Source: NIOZ-UU35 sp964344175 (GTDB taxonomy: Bacteria > Chloroflexota > Anaerolineae > Anaerolineales > UBA11858). From it: DNA of 64,000 nt. The stretch spans positions 1 through 64,000 of the forward strand of contig CAYFMI010000002.1 in NCBI GenBank assembly GCA_964344175.1, in the 5' to 3' direction. Within the stretch, counting starts at the first letter, position 1. Every line of letters starts with the position of its first letter. Made by a program: the position numbers and the translations under genes. The notes under the pieces are model-generated. The model saw nothing but the letters and a program-made list of their open reading frames with translations, ran no database searches and had not been told where the DNA came from. Below are positions 8,945 to 16,685 of this stretch, in pieces.

Positions 8945-10399
8945 CTAAAACGGCCCGTAACCAATTGCCACGCCAAGCCCGAGGAAGGCCACCGTCACCA
9001 GGATCACCACACCCCACAACGGCAGTGTCCATTTGAGCCATTTGGGGTAGCTGACTACGGTCAGGCCAAGAATAATCAACAAAAGCGGGTTGGTGGGGTA
9101 AACCAGATTAGAGAAACCATCGCCGAAGCAGTAGGCCGTAACCGTGACCTGCCGCGTCACGCCGACCAGATCGGCCAGCGGCAGCAAGATGGGCATCATT
9201 AAAAAGGCTTTTGCCGAACCCGAGGCAACAAAGAACTCGATCAGCAACGCTAAGAAGTAAATCATCACTGCTGAGACAAAGGGGCTGGCCTGCGAAAACG
9301 GCCGCGCCGCGCTGTGCAGGATGGTATCCATGATGCCGCCTTCCACGACGATATGCTTGATGCTGACCGCCATCAAGATCAGGATAATCCCTGGGGCAAT
9401 ACCCGAAACACCCTCCCACAAAGCTTTGAACACATCCCTCTTCGGGCCACCGGCCAACATACCGGCGCCGAGGCCCCCGATCAAGAAGAAAATCCCCACC
9501 AGAGGCAAAGCATAATCCGAAACTGTCGGGATAAATGGGCCACCGATCAGCACAAAAAGAATCAACACAACAAATACCGAAAACCAGGCCATCGCCCGTC
9601 CCAAATGCGGGCTGGATTGCGCGAGTACAGCCAGATCTAGATCAGCATATTTAGCGCGTTCGGCTTTGCCTTCTTCATGTACCAGTGAATCTTCAGGGTT
9701 GCGTTCAACTCGTTTGGCGTAGCGCACCAGGAAGACGGCAAAGACGGCATAGATCACAATGAAAATTGGTACGCGGAACCAGGCCCCGGAGAACAACGGC
9801 AGCCCGGCGATTTTTTGGGCAATGCCAATGGTAAAGGGGTTGGTAATCGCCGCCGAAAAGCCCATATTGGTCGCCAGCACGCTCATGCCCAGACCGACGA
9901 GGGCGTCCCAACCGAGATAATAAGAGAGTGCCAGCATCAGGGGCACCAGGGGGACAATTTCTTCAAGAATGCCAAAGAAAGCCCCCAGCGCCATGAAGAA
10001 GAATGATATCACCAGTAAGAGCAGGTATTTTTTGCCGCCAAAGGCGCCCACAATTCTGGCAATGCCCGCCTTAAGCAGACCGACATGATCGAGCACTGCG
10101 AAAGAGCCGCCCACCATCAAGATGAAGAGAATGATAACGATCACAATCAGGCCGTCTGGCCCGCCCAGCACTTCTAGCGGGGCAGTGAGCCAGCGCCAGA
10201 TGGGGTAACTGGGCTTTTCGACAAACTCAAAGGAATCGGCGTCGATCAGTTCACGGCCATCAACCTGTGGAATGCGTTCGTAATTTCCCGCCGGGAGAAC
10301 CAGGGTAAGCGCCCCCGCAATCATCATGATCGCAAACAGAATAATGACCGACTGAACAAAGGCTTTGGCGCTGATTTGCGCTCCGGCTTTGGCTTCCAT
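8945..10399 (-). CDS. YfcC/DcuC-superfamily carrier
   Basis: This 484-residue inner-membrane protein has about twelve hydrophobic segments and hallmark stretches of the YfcC family within the DcuC/SCFA ion-transporter superfamily: a QS(V/I)IILFA start, LPAGNYER, the glycine-rich GAFFGILEEIVPLVPLM, and the repeat-like MLAGGPKRDVFKALWEGVSGIAPGIILI. Such carriers are thought to move dicarboxylates, amino acids or small peptides; the substrate is unknown here. ATG 10399 was chosen for its AAAGGAG site; an upstream in-frame start adds 23 residues without one. It is the first gene of a set with a small membrane protein and an M14-like peptidase. Confidence 0.83.
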   Translation of the reverse strand: MEAKAGAQISAKAFVQSVIILFAIMMIAGALTLVLPAGNYERIPQVDGRELIDADSFEFVEKPSYPIWRWLTAPLEVLGGPDGLIVIVIILFILMVGGSFAVLDHVGLLKAGIARIVGAFGGKKYLLLLVISFFFMALGAFFGILEEIVPLVPLMLALSYYLGWDALVGLGMSVLATNMGFSAAITNPFTIGIAQKIAGLPLFSGAWFRVPIFIVIYAVFAVFLVRYAKRVERNPEDSLVHEEGKAERAKYADLDLAVLAQSSPHLGRAMAWFSVFVVLILFVLIGGPFIPTVSDYALPLVGIFFLIGGLGAGMLAGGPKRDVFKALWEGVSGIAPGIILILMAVSIKHIVVEGGIMDTILHSAARPFSQASPFVSAVMIYFLALLIEFFVASGSAKAFLMMPILLPLADLVGVTRQVTVTAYCFGDGFSNLVYPTNPLLLIILGLTVVSYPKWLKWTLPLWGVVILVTVAFLGLGVAIGYGPF

Positions 10400-10480
10400 G
10401 ATGCTCTCCTTTACGTAATTCTGCTCACTGCTAAGTTTAGCATGTTTTGGGAATGACAAAACTCCCAATCGTCAGCCGCG

Positions 10481-10622
10481 CCAGGGCTTTCTTAAAGTCG
10501 AAACGAAAAGCGCTTTTACCGCTGAGAGCGCAAAGAACGCAGAGAAAAATTTAAAAAACTCAGCGAACCCGGCGTTCTCTGCGGTAAATTTCTGGTATAG
10601 CACAAATTTAAGAAAGCCGTGT
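10481..10622. mobile_element. MITE-like element, copy 2 (142 bp)
   Basis: This copy is identical to 4085-4226 over all 142 bp, in the same orientation. It is flanked by its own 8-bp direct repeat CAGCCGCG (10473-10480 and 10623-10630), different from that of copy 1, which supports two independent insertions. Both target repeats share CCGCG. It sits in the intergenic region between the YfcC-like gene and pstS, ending 15 bp before the candidate Pho-box palindrome. The identity of the copies implies recent movement or gene conversion. Confidence 0.82.
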
Positions 10623-10637
10623 CAGCCGCGCATCCAT

Positions 10638-10698
10638 GTTAACAGCTGTTAACCTATCCTTGACACGCTATTAAAGTGACCATGCTATTCTGTTAACC
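10638..10698 (+). promoter_or_regulatory. Candidate Pho box and promoter of pstS
   Basis: A perfect 16-bp palindrome GTTAACAGCTGTTAAC lies at 10638-10653; its second half extends to CTGTTAACC (10646-10654), repeated exactly at 10690-10698, 44 bp on (about four helical turns). TTAACA-type repeats are the known recognition units of PhoP/PhoB-family regulators. A TTGACA (10660-10665) and TATTCT (10686-10691) lie in between, but their 20-bp spacing is long for an unaided promoter, as expected for an activator-dependent one. Binding by the regulator at 4748 is inferred. Confidence 0.5.
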
Positions 10699-10766
10699 AT
10701 CACGCGCTACACTATGCGCGTCCGTATAAAAATTCATTTTCTTAACCCTCAAGGAGAAAAGAAAAA

Positions 10767-11819
10767 ATGCAATCTCGATTTATCAAACTGCTGTCGCAGC
10801 TTGTTTTGACAACCGCCCTTTTAGCTGCTTGCGGCGCACAAGAACCTGTCGCCCCGCCGCAGACGGAAGCCACCGCAGAACCCCAAACCGTAGCAACCGA
10901 GGAAGCTACGATGGAAGAAGAAGCCCCTGCGGAAGAACCCATGCACGAAGGCATAATGCTTCCTGCTGTGGATCCTCTCGCTGTGAGCGGCGACGTGATC
11001 TCTGCTGGCAGTTCCACCGTCTTCCCGCTAGCCGAAGTGATGGCCGCCCGCTTCCAGGACGAAGGCTTTGCCGGTCAGGTCACCATCGATTCCATCGGCT
11101 CCGGCGGCGGCTTCGAGCGTTTCTGCGAGACCGGTGAGACCGATGTCTCCAATGCTTCCCGCCCCATCAAAGACGGCGAAGTCGAAGCCTGCGCCGCCAT
11201 TGGCCGCACCCCCATCGAGTTCCGCGTCGGCACCGATGCCCTCGCCGTGACCGTCAGTCAGGAGAATGACTTCCTCTCCAACGTCACCCTTGAAGAACTG
11301 GCCGCCATCTTCTCCACCGCCGATACCTGGGCCGATGTCAACCCCGACTGGCCTGCCGAGCCGATTGTGCGCTACATCCCCGGCACCGACAGCGGAACCT
11401 TCGACTACTTCGTCGAAGAAGTCTTCGATGAAGACGAAGAACCTATCCTTAGCGCTGCCAACCTCAATCTCTCAGAAGATGACAACGTGCTCGTTCAGGG
11501 GATCCTGGGCAGCCCCTACGCCATCGGTTTCTTCGGCTACGCCTACTACGCCGAAAACGCCGACACGCTCACCGTGCTCTCCATCGAAGGTATCGAACCC
11601 TCCGCCGAGAACGTGGACAACAACGCCTACCCCCTGGCTCGCCCGCTGTTCATCTACTCCGATGCCGCCATCATGCAGAGTAAACCTCAGGTTGCCGCTT
11701 ATATCAACTTCTTCCTGACTTATGTCAACGAAGAAATCGTCGATGTCGGCTACTTCCCCGCCAGCGCCGAAGCCCTAGAAGCTTCCATGCAAAACTGGCT
11801 CGATGGTATGGAACAGTAA
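10767..11819 (+). CDS. pstS: Phosphate ABC transporter substrate-binding lipoprotein
   Basis: This 350-residue lipoprotein (lipobox LLAAC, Cys22) has a Glu/Ala/Thr-rich linker to about residue 70. It then shows the PstS-type phosphate-binding fold: AGSSTVFPLAEVMAARF, DSIGSGGGFERFCETGETD, SNASRPIKDGE, and PGTDSGTFDYFVEEV. These motifs place the phosphate between the S-S-T and S-G-T loops. It is the first gene of pstS-pstC-pstA-pstB-phoU-arsC and follows a candidate Pho box. A GGAG site precedes the ATG. An intrinsic terminator after it probably lets pstS be made in excess over the membrane subunits. Confidence 0.95.
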   Translation: MQSRFIKLLSQLVLTTALLAACGAQEPVAPPQTEATAEPQTVATEEATMEEEAPAEEPMHEGIMLPAVDPLAVSGDVISAGSSTVFPLAEVMAARFQDEGFAGQVTIDSIGSGGGFERFCETGETDVSNASRPIKDGEVEACAAIGRTPIEFRVGTDALAVTVSQENDFLSNVTLEELAAIFSTADTWADVNPDWPAEPIVRYIPGTDSGTFDYFVEEVFDEDEEPILSAANLNLSEDDNVLVQGILGSPYAIGFFGYAYYAENADTLTVLSIEGIEPSAENVDNNAYPLARPLFIYSDAAIMQSKPQVAAYINFFLTYVNEEIVDVGYFPASAEALEASMQNWLDGMEQ

Positions 11820-11836
11820 GAAAATACTAGAAAAGA

Positions 11837-11872
11837 AGACCCTAAAGGTTTTTCAAAAAACCTTTAGGGTCT
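11837..11872 (+). terminator. Terminator/attenuator between pstS and pstC
   Basis: A long perfect stem AGACCCTAAAGGTTTTT/AAAAACCTTTAGGGTCT with a minimal loop separates pstS from pstC. The tail is only mildly T-rich (ATTGTCGTT), so partial read-through is likely, a common way to keep binding protein levels above permease levels. Confidence 0.65.
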
Positions 11873-11889
11873 ATTGTCGTTAAGGACAG

Positions 11890-12855
11890 ATGATGACCCA
11901 ACAGACAGAAGCTGTACCCCCAACAACTCCCCTTTCACATAGGAGTAGCTATCACCGCTCCTCCAGCTTGCGTAAACGTCGTAATCCCGGCGAGAGCATT
12001 ATCCAGGCCCTGCTCTTTTTAGCCGGGGCAATTTCGATACTAACCACTATCGGGATCGTTTATGAATTGGGTAAGGAATCGCTCCATTTCCTGCAGCAGG
12101 TCTCAATGCTCGAATTTTTCACACAAACCAAATGGAATCCCCAACTGGGCAACTTTGGCATTTGGCCTCTGTTGAATGCCACAATGATGACTTCCACAAC
12201 GGCCATGCTGGTAGCTCTGCCCCTTGGTCTGAGTATTGCCATTTACTTGAGCGAATACGCCACCCCCAAAACCCGCGCCGCCTTAAAACCCATTCTCGAA
12301 GTATTAGCAGGCATCCCTACCGTAGTCTATGGTTATTTTGCGCTCACCTTTGTGACCCCGTTGCTGCGGAACATCTTTGGCAATGATGTCGTTGAAATTT
12401 ACAACACCGCCTCCGCCGGTATTGTCATCGGCATTCTAATTATCCCCCTGGTCAGCTCGATGAGTGAAGATGCTCTCAGCGCGGTACCGCGCGCCCTGCG
12501 CGAAGCTTCTTATGGGCTGGGCGCAACCAAACTTGAAACCGCCGTCAAGGTGGTGCTGCCCGCGGCTCTCTCCGGTATCGTCGCGGCTTTTATTGTCGCC
12601 ATCTCGCGCGCTATCGGCGAGACGATGATCGTTGCAGTCGCTGCGGGGGCGGGGCCAAACTTCACCTTCAACCCCTTCCAACCCGCCGAAACCATGACCG
12701 GTCACATCGTGCGCATCAGCGGGGGCGACCTGAGCTACAACTCGATCGACTACAACTCCATTTTCGCCATCGGTCTATTTTTATTCTTTATCACCCTTTC
12801 GCTGAACATCGTCAGTCAGCGTGTGGTGCGCCGCTTTCGGGAGGTCTACGAATGA
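11890..12855 (+). CDS. pstC: Phosphate ABC transporter permease PstC
   Basis: This 321-residue inner-membrane permease has about six transmembrane helices. A basic N-terminal tail (SSLRKRRNPGESIIQ) is followed by the first helix, a short extracytoplasmic segment with WNP (FTQTKWNPQLGNFGIW), and the core helices with the EAA-type coupling loop EDALSAVPRALREASYGLGATK. AIYLSEYATPKTR is typical of PstC. It pairs with PstA to form the channel energised by PstB. Its stop overlaps the pstA start by 4 bp (ATGA), which indicates translational coupling. Confidence 0.94.
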   Translation: MMTQQTEAVPPTTPLSHRSSYHRSSSLRKRRNPGESIIQALLFLAGAISILTTIGIVYELGKESLHFLQQVSMLEFFTQTKWNPQLGNFGIWPLLNATMMTSTTAMLVALPLGLSIAIYLSEYATPKTRAALKPILEVLAGIPTVVYGYFALTFVTPLLRNIFGNDVVEIYNTASAGIVIGILIIPLVSSMSEDALSAVPRALREASYGLGATKLETAVKVVLPAALSGIVAAFIVAISRAIGETMIVAVAAGAGPNFTFNPFQPAETMTGHIVRISGGDLSYNSIDYNSIFAIGLFLFFITLSLNIVSQRVVRRFREVYE

Positions 12856-14078
12856 ACGAGTTCAAGGCCAACCTCGCTGCCCGTCATCGTGCCGGGCGCA
12901 TTTGGCGCGCGATCTTTCGAGTTTCCACGCTCATTGGTATCCTGGCGCTCATTACACTATTGCTTAACATCGCCAACTCCGCTTTTGGTTATGTCGCCAT
13001 CGAGAACGAAATCAACCCCGAAGATCTGGCAATTAACGGCATTCCGATCGAGCAGCTTCATCCGGTAGATCTAGTCTGGATTTTGGAGCAGAATGTTTCG
13101 GCGGGGCTTTTTCGTCGGCTGGAGAGTGAATTGCCCTGGGAGGCACGCTCCCGCGATGAAATATATCATTTGGTGGTAGAACGCGTCGTCAACCCGCAGG
13201 TAGTTCAAACCTGGAGTTTGAGTGGATCGTTGTTTAACCAGGCTGAGGTTCAATCTGAAGCCGTCGAAAAATATCCCACCGCAACCGTCGAATTCAAATC
13301 CTGGCTCACGCCCAGTTTTCTCACCACACCCCAATCGCCGGAACCGGAACGTGCCGGTGTGCGCACAGCTTTCCTGGGGTCGCTATGGACAATTGCTATC
13401 ACCATCTTATTTGCCTTCCCACTCGGCGTCGGGGCAGCGATTTATCTCGAAGAATATGCGACAGATAATCCCTTCAACCGCTTGATTCAGACCAATATTA
13501 ACAATCTCGCCGGTGTGCCATCGATTATTTACGGGATGCTGGGGTTGGCGATTTTTGTCCGAGGCATGGAATCCTTCACCAGTGGCGCCATCTTTGGGCT
13601 GGTCGAGGATGTCACCACCGCCAACGGGCGCACCATCATCTCGGCAGGGATGACCCTCGGGCTGCTCATCCTGCCGCTCATCATTATCAACGCGCAAGAG
13701 GCCATCAAGGCCGTACCCAGCTCACTGCGACAGGCCAGCTATGGCATGGGCGCTACCCGCTGGCAAACCGTCTGGCATCATGTGCTGCCCAACGCGATAT
13801 CTGGCATTCTGACAGGCACAATTCTGGCGATCTCACGCGCCATTGGTGAGACGGCCCCGCTGGTCGTGGTCGGCGCATCTACCTTTATTACCTTCGACCC
13901 GGACGGGCCATTCTCAAAGTTCACTACTTTGCCGATCCAAATTTACCAGTGGACAGCGCGCCCCCAGGCCGAATTCCGCAATATTGCCGCGGCAGCCATC
14001 CTTGTGCTGCTGGCACTATTGCTCTCGATGAATGCGGCGGCAGTGGTACTACGAAATCGGTACAGTCGAAAACTATGA
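12852..14078 (+). CDS. pstA: Phosphate ABC transporter permease PstA (with extracytoplasmic insertion)
   Basis: At 408 residues this permease is about 110-120 residues longer than usual. The extra part lies between the first helix (about 21-47) and the second (about 180), residues 48-170, is polar and contains no membrane segment, so it should face outwards. The rest is normal PstA: AIYLEEYATDNPFNRL, NLAGVPSIIYGMLGLAIFV, and the coupling loop EAIKAVPSSLRQASYGMGAT. It overlaps pstC by 4 bp. The insertion could contact the PstS lipoprotein, though that is a guess. A strong hairpin follows before pstB. Confidence 0.93.
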   Translation: MNEFKANLAARHRAGRIWRAIFRVSTLIGILALITLLLNIANSAFGYVAIENEINPEDLAINGIPIEQLHPVDLVWILEQNVSAGLFRRLESELPWEARSRDEIYHLVVERVVNPQVVQTWSLSGSLFNQAEVQSEAVEKYPTATVEFKSWLTPSFLTTPQSPEPERAGVRTAFLGSLWTIAITILFAFPLGVGAAIYLEEYATDNPFNRLIQTNINNLAGVPSIIYGMLGLAIFVRGMESFTSGAIFGLVEDVTTANGRTIISAGMTLGLLILPLIIINAQEAIKAVPSSLRQASYGMGATRWQTVWHHVLPNAISGILTGTILAISRAIGETAPLVVVGASTFITFDPDGPFSKFTTLPIQIYQWTARPQAEFRNIAAAAILVLLALLLSMNAAAVVLRNRYSRKL

Positions 14079-14178
14079 GTTTTAAATGGAACGCGGATAA
14101 CGCGGATTAAACGGATTTTCACAGATCAAAACAAAAAAAGTAACTGCTCAGGCAAAATCTCCGTAGAGAAAATATCGA

Positions 14179-14225
14179 AAAAAGGGTATGCGTAGGGGGC
14201 TGCGCCCCCTACGCATACCCTTTTT
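14179..14225. terminator. Perfect 22-bp hairpin between pstA and pstB
   Basis: Arms 14179-14200 and 14204-14225 pair perfectly around a 3-nt loop, with five As at the base of one arm and five Ts at the other, so it could terminate in either direction. It interrupts what is otherwise one operon and would reduce pstB-phoU-arsC expression relative to pstSCA unless a new promoter lies after it. The 90 bp before it include ACGCGGATAACGCGGATTAAACGG, which resembles a degenerate intergenic repeat. Confidence 0.7.
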
Positions 14226-14275
14226 CGGCCTCTTCCGGTTCGAGGCTGAATAGTTACCCAAAAAGAGAATTAATT

Positions 14276-15049
14276 ATGACAAACAACAACTACGCGATCG
14301 AAGCCCGTGATCTTCGCATTTTCTACGGAGATTTCCTGGCTGTCAAAGATGTCAACCTAAAAATCGAGTTACATAAAATCACGGCCATTATCGGCCCATC
14401 GGGATGCGGCAAAAGCACCATGCTGCGGGCCTTCAACCGTATGAACGAGTTAGTGCCCACCGCCCGCGCCGAGGGGCAGGTACTCTATCATGGTGAGAAT
14501 ATCTACGCTCCCGATGTGGATCCCGTTGAAGTGCGCCGCCGCATTGGGATGGTTTTTCAAAAGCCGAATCCCTTCCCGAAGAGCATTTATGAAAACATTG
14601 CCTGGGGCGCACGCATCAACGGCTATCAGGGCAATATGGATGAACTTGTCGAGCAATCGTTGCGCGGCGCAGCCATTTGGGAAGAGGTCAAAGATAAACT
14701 TGACCAGAGCGGGCTTTCGCTTTCGGGCGGTCAGCAGCAGCGTTTGTGCATTGCCCGCACGATCGCCATCAAACCCGACATTATCCTGATGGATGAACCG
14801 GCCTCGGCATTGGATCCCATTGCTACCTTAAAGATCGAAGAACTGATGCGCGAACTTTCCAGGCGTTACACCATCATTGTTGTCACCCATAACATGCAGC
14901 AAGCTGCTCGCGTTTCGGACTATACGGCCTTCTTTAATCTCGGCGAGGGCCGTGCAGGGATACTAGAAGAATATGGCGAAACCCACAAGATTTTCACCAA
15001 CCCCAGCAAACAAACCACCGAAGACTATATCACCGGCCGTTTTGGCTAA
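14276..15049 (+). CDS. pstB: Phosphate ABC transporter ATP-binding protein
   Basis: This 257-residue ATPase powers the Pst phosphate importer from the cytoplasmic face. It has Walker A GPSGCGKST, the PstB-typical FNRMNELVP, a Q-loop (VFQKPNPFPKSIYENI), ABC signature LSGGQQQRL, Walker B IILMDEPASALDP and H-loop VTHNMQQAARVSDYTAFF. The C-terminus, FTNPSKQTTEDYITGRFG, is the family hallmark. It has an AGAGAATT site upstream and is followed 18 bp later by phoU. Confidence 0.97.
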   Translation: MTNNNYAIEARDLRIFYGDFLAVKDVNLKIELHKITAIIGPSGCGKSTMLRAFNRMNELVPTARAEGQVLYHGENIYAPDVDPVEVRRRIGMVFQKPNPFPKSIYENIAWGARINGYQGNMDELVEQSLRGAAIWEEVKDKLDQSGLSLSGGQQQRLCIARTIAIKPDIILMDEPASALDPIATLKIEELMRELSRRYTIIVVTHNMQQAARVSDYTAFFNLGEGRAGILEEYGETHKIFTNPSKQTTEDYITGRFG

Positions 15050-15067
15050 TCATAGAGGTAACTACTC

Positions 15068-15772
15068 ATGAGCAACCTATCGCCACGCGAGACCTTAGAT
15101 CGACAACTCGAACAACTGCACACGCAACTCTTGATGCTGGGCAGCATGGTCGAACAAGCCGCCCTCGACTCGGTCACAGCCCTCAAACACCGTGACTATG
15201 CCTCTGCCCAACGCACCTACGACAACGATCAACAAGTCAATGAAAAGCGCTTTAAAATTGAGAGTGACTGCATTGCCCTGATTGCCACCCAGCAGCCAAT
15301 GGCGCGCGATTTGCGAATTTTGGCATCAATTTTAGACGTCGCCACCGAGTTAGAACGCATGGGCGATTACGCCAAAGGCATCGCCCGCATCTGTTTGTTG
15401 ATGAAAGATCAGCCCACCATGAAACCGGCCATCGACTTACCGCGCATGGCCGAAATCACCACCGATATGCTGCACCGCGCCCTGAAGGCTTTTGTGGCTG
15501 CCGATGCAGAGCAGGCGCTGGCAATTCCTAAGGAAGACAGACAAGTTGATGACCTGTATAATCACATCAATCGTGTGTTGCTCACCCAGATGATCGCTGA
15601 CCCCGCCACAATTGACCAAGCCAATTATCTGACCTGGGCGGCACATAACCTGGAACGCATGGCCGATCGCGTCACCAATATCTGTGAGCGGGCGCTCTAT
15701 ATCGCCACCGGCGAAATGCGAGAATTAGATTCATTGGATGATGAAACAAATGACAATCACCCCTCAGCGTAA
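15068..15772 (+). CDS. phoU: Phosphate transport regulator PhoU
   Basis: This 234-residue all-helical cytoplasmic protein has two PhoU repeats, each with the metal-binding E-x-x-R-(M/I)-x-D/A pattern (ATELERMGDYAKGIA and AHNLERMADRVTNICERA). PhoU links Pst transporter activity to the PhoR kinase and keeps the Pho response off when phosphate is plentiful. A GAGGTAA site precedes the ATG. Its last 35 bp overlap the start of arsC. Position right after pstB is the standard arrangement. Confidence 0.94.
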   Translation: MSNLSPRETLDRQLEQLHTQLLMLGSMVEQAALDSVTALKHRDYASAQRTYDNDQQVNEKRFKIESDCIALIATQQPMARDLRILASILDVATELERMGDYAKGIARICLLMKDQPTMKPAIDLPRMAEITTDMLHRALKAFVAADAEQALAIPKEDRQVDDLYNHINRVLLTQMIADPATIDQANYLTWAAHNLERMADRVTNICERALYIATGEMRELDSLDDETNDNHPSA

Positions 15773-16175
15773 GGTCTTATTTCTCTGCACCGGAAATTCC
15801 TGCCGCTCGCAAATGGCAGAGGCCATTGTCAATCATCGGCTTGGCGACCAATGGCAAGCTTTTAGCGCGGGCACAAAGCCTTCGGGCTATGTCCACCCCC
15901 GGGCTTTGCAAGCGCTTAAAGAGATAGGCATCCTCCACCAGGGTCTGTCGAAACACACCGATCAACTGCGAGGCATTGTTTTCGATTTCGTCATCACCGT
16001 GTGCGACTCAGCAGCAGAAGATTGCCCGCTCTGGCTGGGTAAAGGTCAAAAAATTCATATAGGATTTGATGATCCCGCAGAAGCGACCGGATCGGATAAG
16101 GAGATCATCACCGTCTTCCGTAGAGTGCGCGATGAAATCGCAGAACAAATTCCCGAGGTTCTCCGTAATCTATAA
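15738..16175 (+). CDS. arsC: Arsenate reductase, thioredoxin-coupled ArsC type
   Basis: This protein of up to 145 residues belongs to the low-molecular-weight phosphatase fold. The P-loop is CTGNSCRSQMAE, and a second cysteine pair, C-DSAAED-C, has the same six-residue spacing as Cys82/Cys89 of Staphylococcus ArsC, with the conserved GFDDPA that follows. Arsenate is reduced to arsenite by a triple-cysteine cascade using thioredoxin. Starts at 15738, 15741 and 15750 are possible; none has a good ribosome site, and all overlap phoU, suggesting coupling. Arsenate enters through Pst, so placing detoxification in the phosphate operon makes sense. No arsenite efflux gene is in the window. Confidence 0.85.
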   Translation: MMKQMTITPQRKVLFLCTGNSCRSQMAEAIVNHRLGDQWQAFSAGTKPSGYVHPRALQALKEIGILHQGLSKHTDQLRGIVFDFVITVCDSAAEDCPLWLGKGQKIHIGFDDPAEATGSDKEIITVFRRVRDEIAEQIPEVLRNL

Positions 16176-16221
16176 GAACACGGCTGCTTTTTCGCAACTC
16201 AGGCTATAAGCACCTTTTAAT

Positions 16222-16662
16222 TCAGGTCTGAGGAATAGCTCTTTTCGCCAGTTGATCCACGCGTTCATTTTCCCGCTGACCGGCATGACCGCGCACCCAA
16301 TGCCAGGTAATTTCATGCTCTTGAATGGCATCATCGAGCGCTTTCCATAAATCTTGGTTTTTGACCGGTTTCCGGGCCGCCGTCTTCCACCCTTTGCGCT
16401 TCCAGGTCGTAATCCATGCGGTAATACCCTTCTGCAGGTATTCAGAATCGGTAAAAAAATCGATCTGGCAGGGCTGTTTGAGGGTGCGCAAGGCTTCGAT
16501 AGCTGCGGTCAATTCCATGCGGTTGTTGGTGGTGTCGGCAGCTCCACCGCTGAGTTCTTTTTCATGTCTGCCAGAACGCAGCAACACCCCCCAACCGCCC
16601 GGGCCGGGGTTGCCATAACAGGCGCCATCGGTATAGATCGTTACGTGAGGGAGTTCTGTCAT
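16222..16662 (-). CDS. rnhA: Ribonuclease HI
   Basis: This 146-residue enzyme cuts the RNA strand of RNA-DNA hybrids. It has YTDGACYGNPGPGGWG (first catalytic Asp), the catalytic Glu in NNRMELTAAIEAL, the Asp in DFFTDSEYLQKGI, the basic handle TTWKRKGWKTAARKPVKN and the final HWVRGHAGQRENERVDQLA. An in-frame TTG at 16689 would add nine residues and overlap the preceding gene's stop, but ATG 16662 gives the normal N-terminus. It is last in a minus-strand run behind a solute-binding protein gene, with which it has no functional link. Confidence 0.94.
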   Translation of the reverse strand: MTELPHVTIYTDGACYGNPGPGGWGVLLRSGRHEKELSGGAADTTNNRMELTAAIEALRTLKQPCQIDFFTDSEYLQKGITAWITTWKRKGWKTAARKPVKNQDLWKALDDAIQEHEITWHWVRGHAGQRENERVDQLAKRAIPQT

Positions 16663-16685
16663 TGGCCCTGTTCGCGTGGCTGCGA

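Noticed and set aside
14088..14130. ACGCGGATAACGCGGATTAAACGGATTTTCACAG as an insertion element
   Set aside because: It contains short imperfect repeats only, with no inverted ends and no second copy in the window; it was left as a note under the pstA-pstB hairpin.
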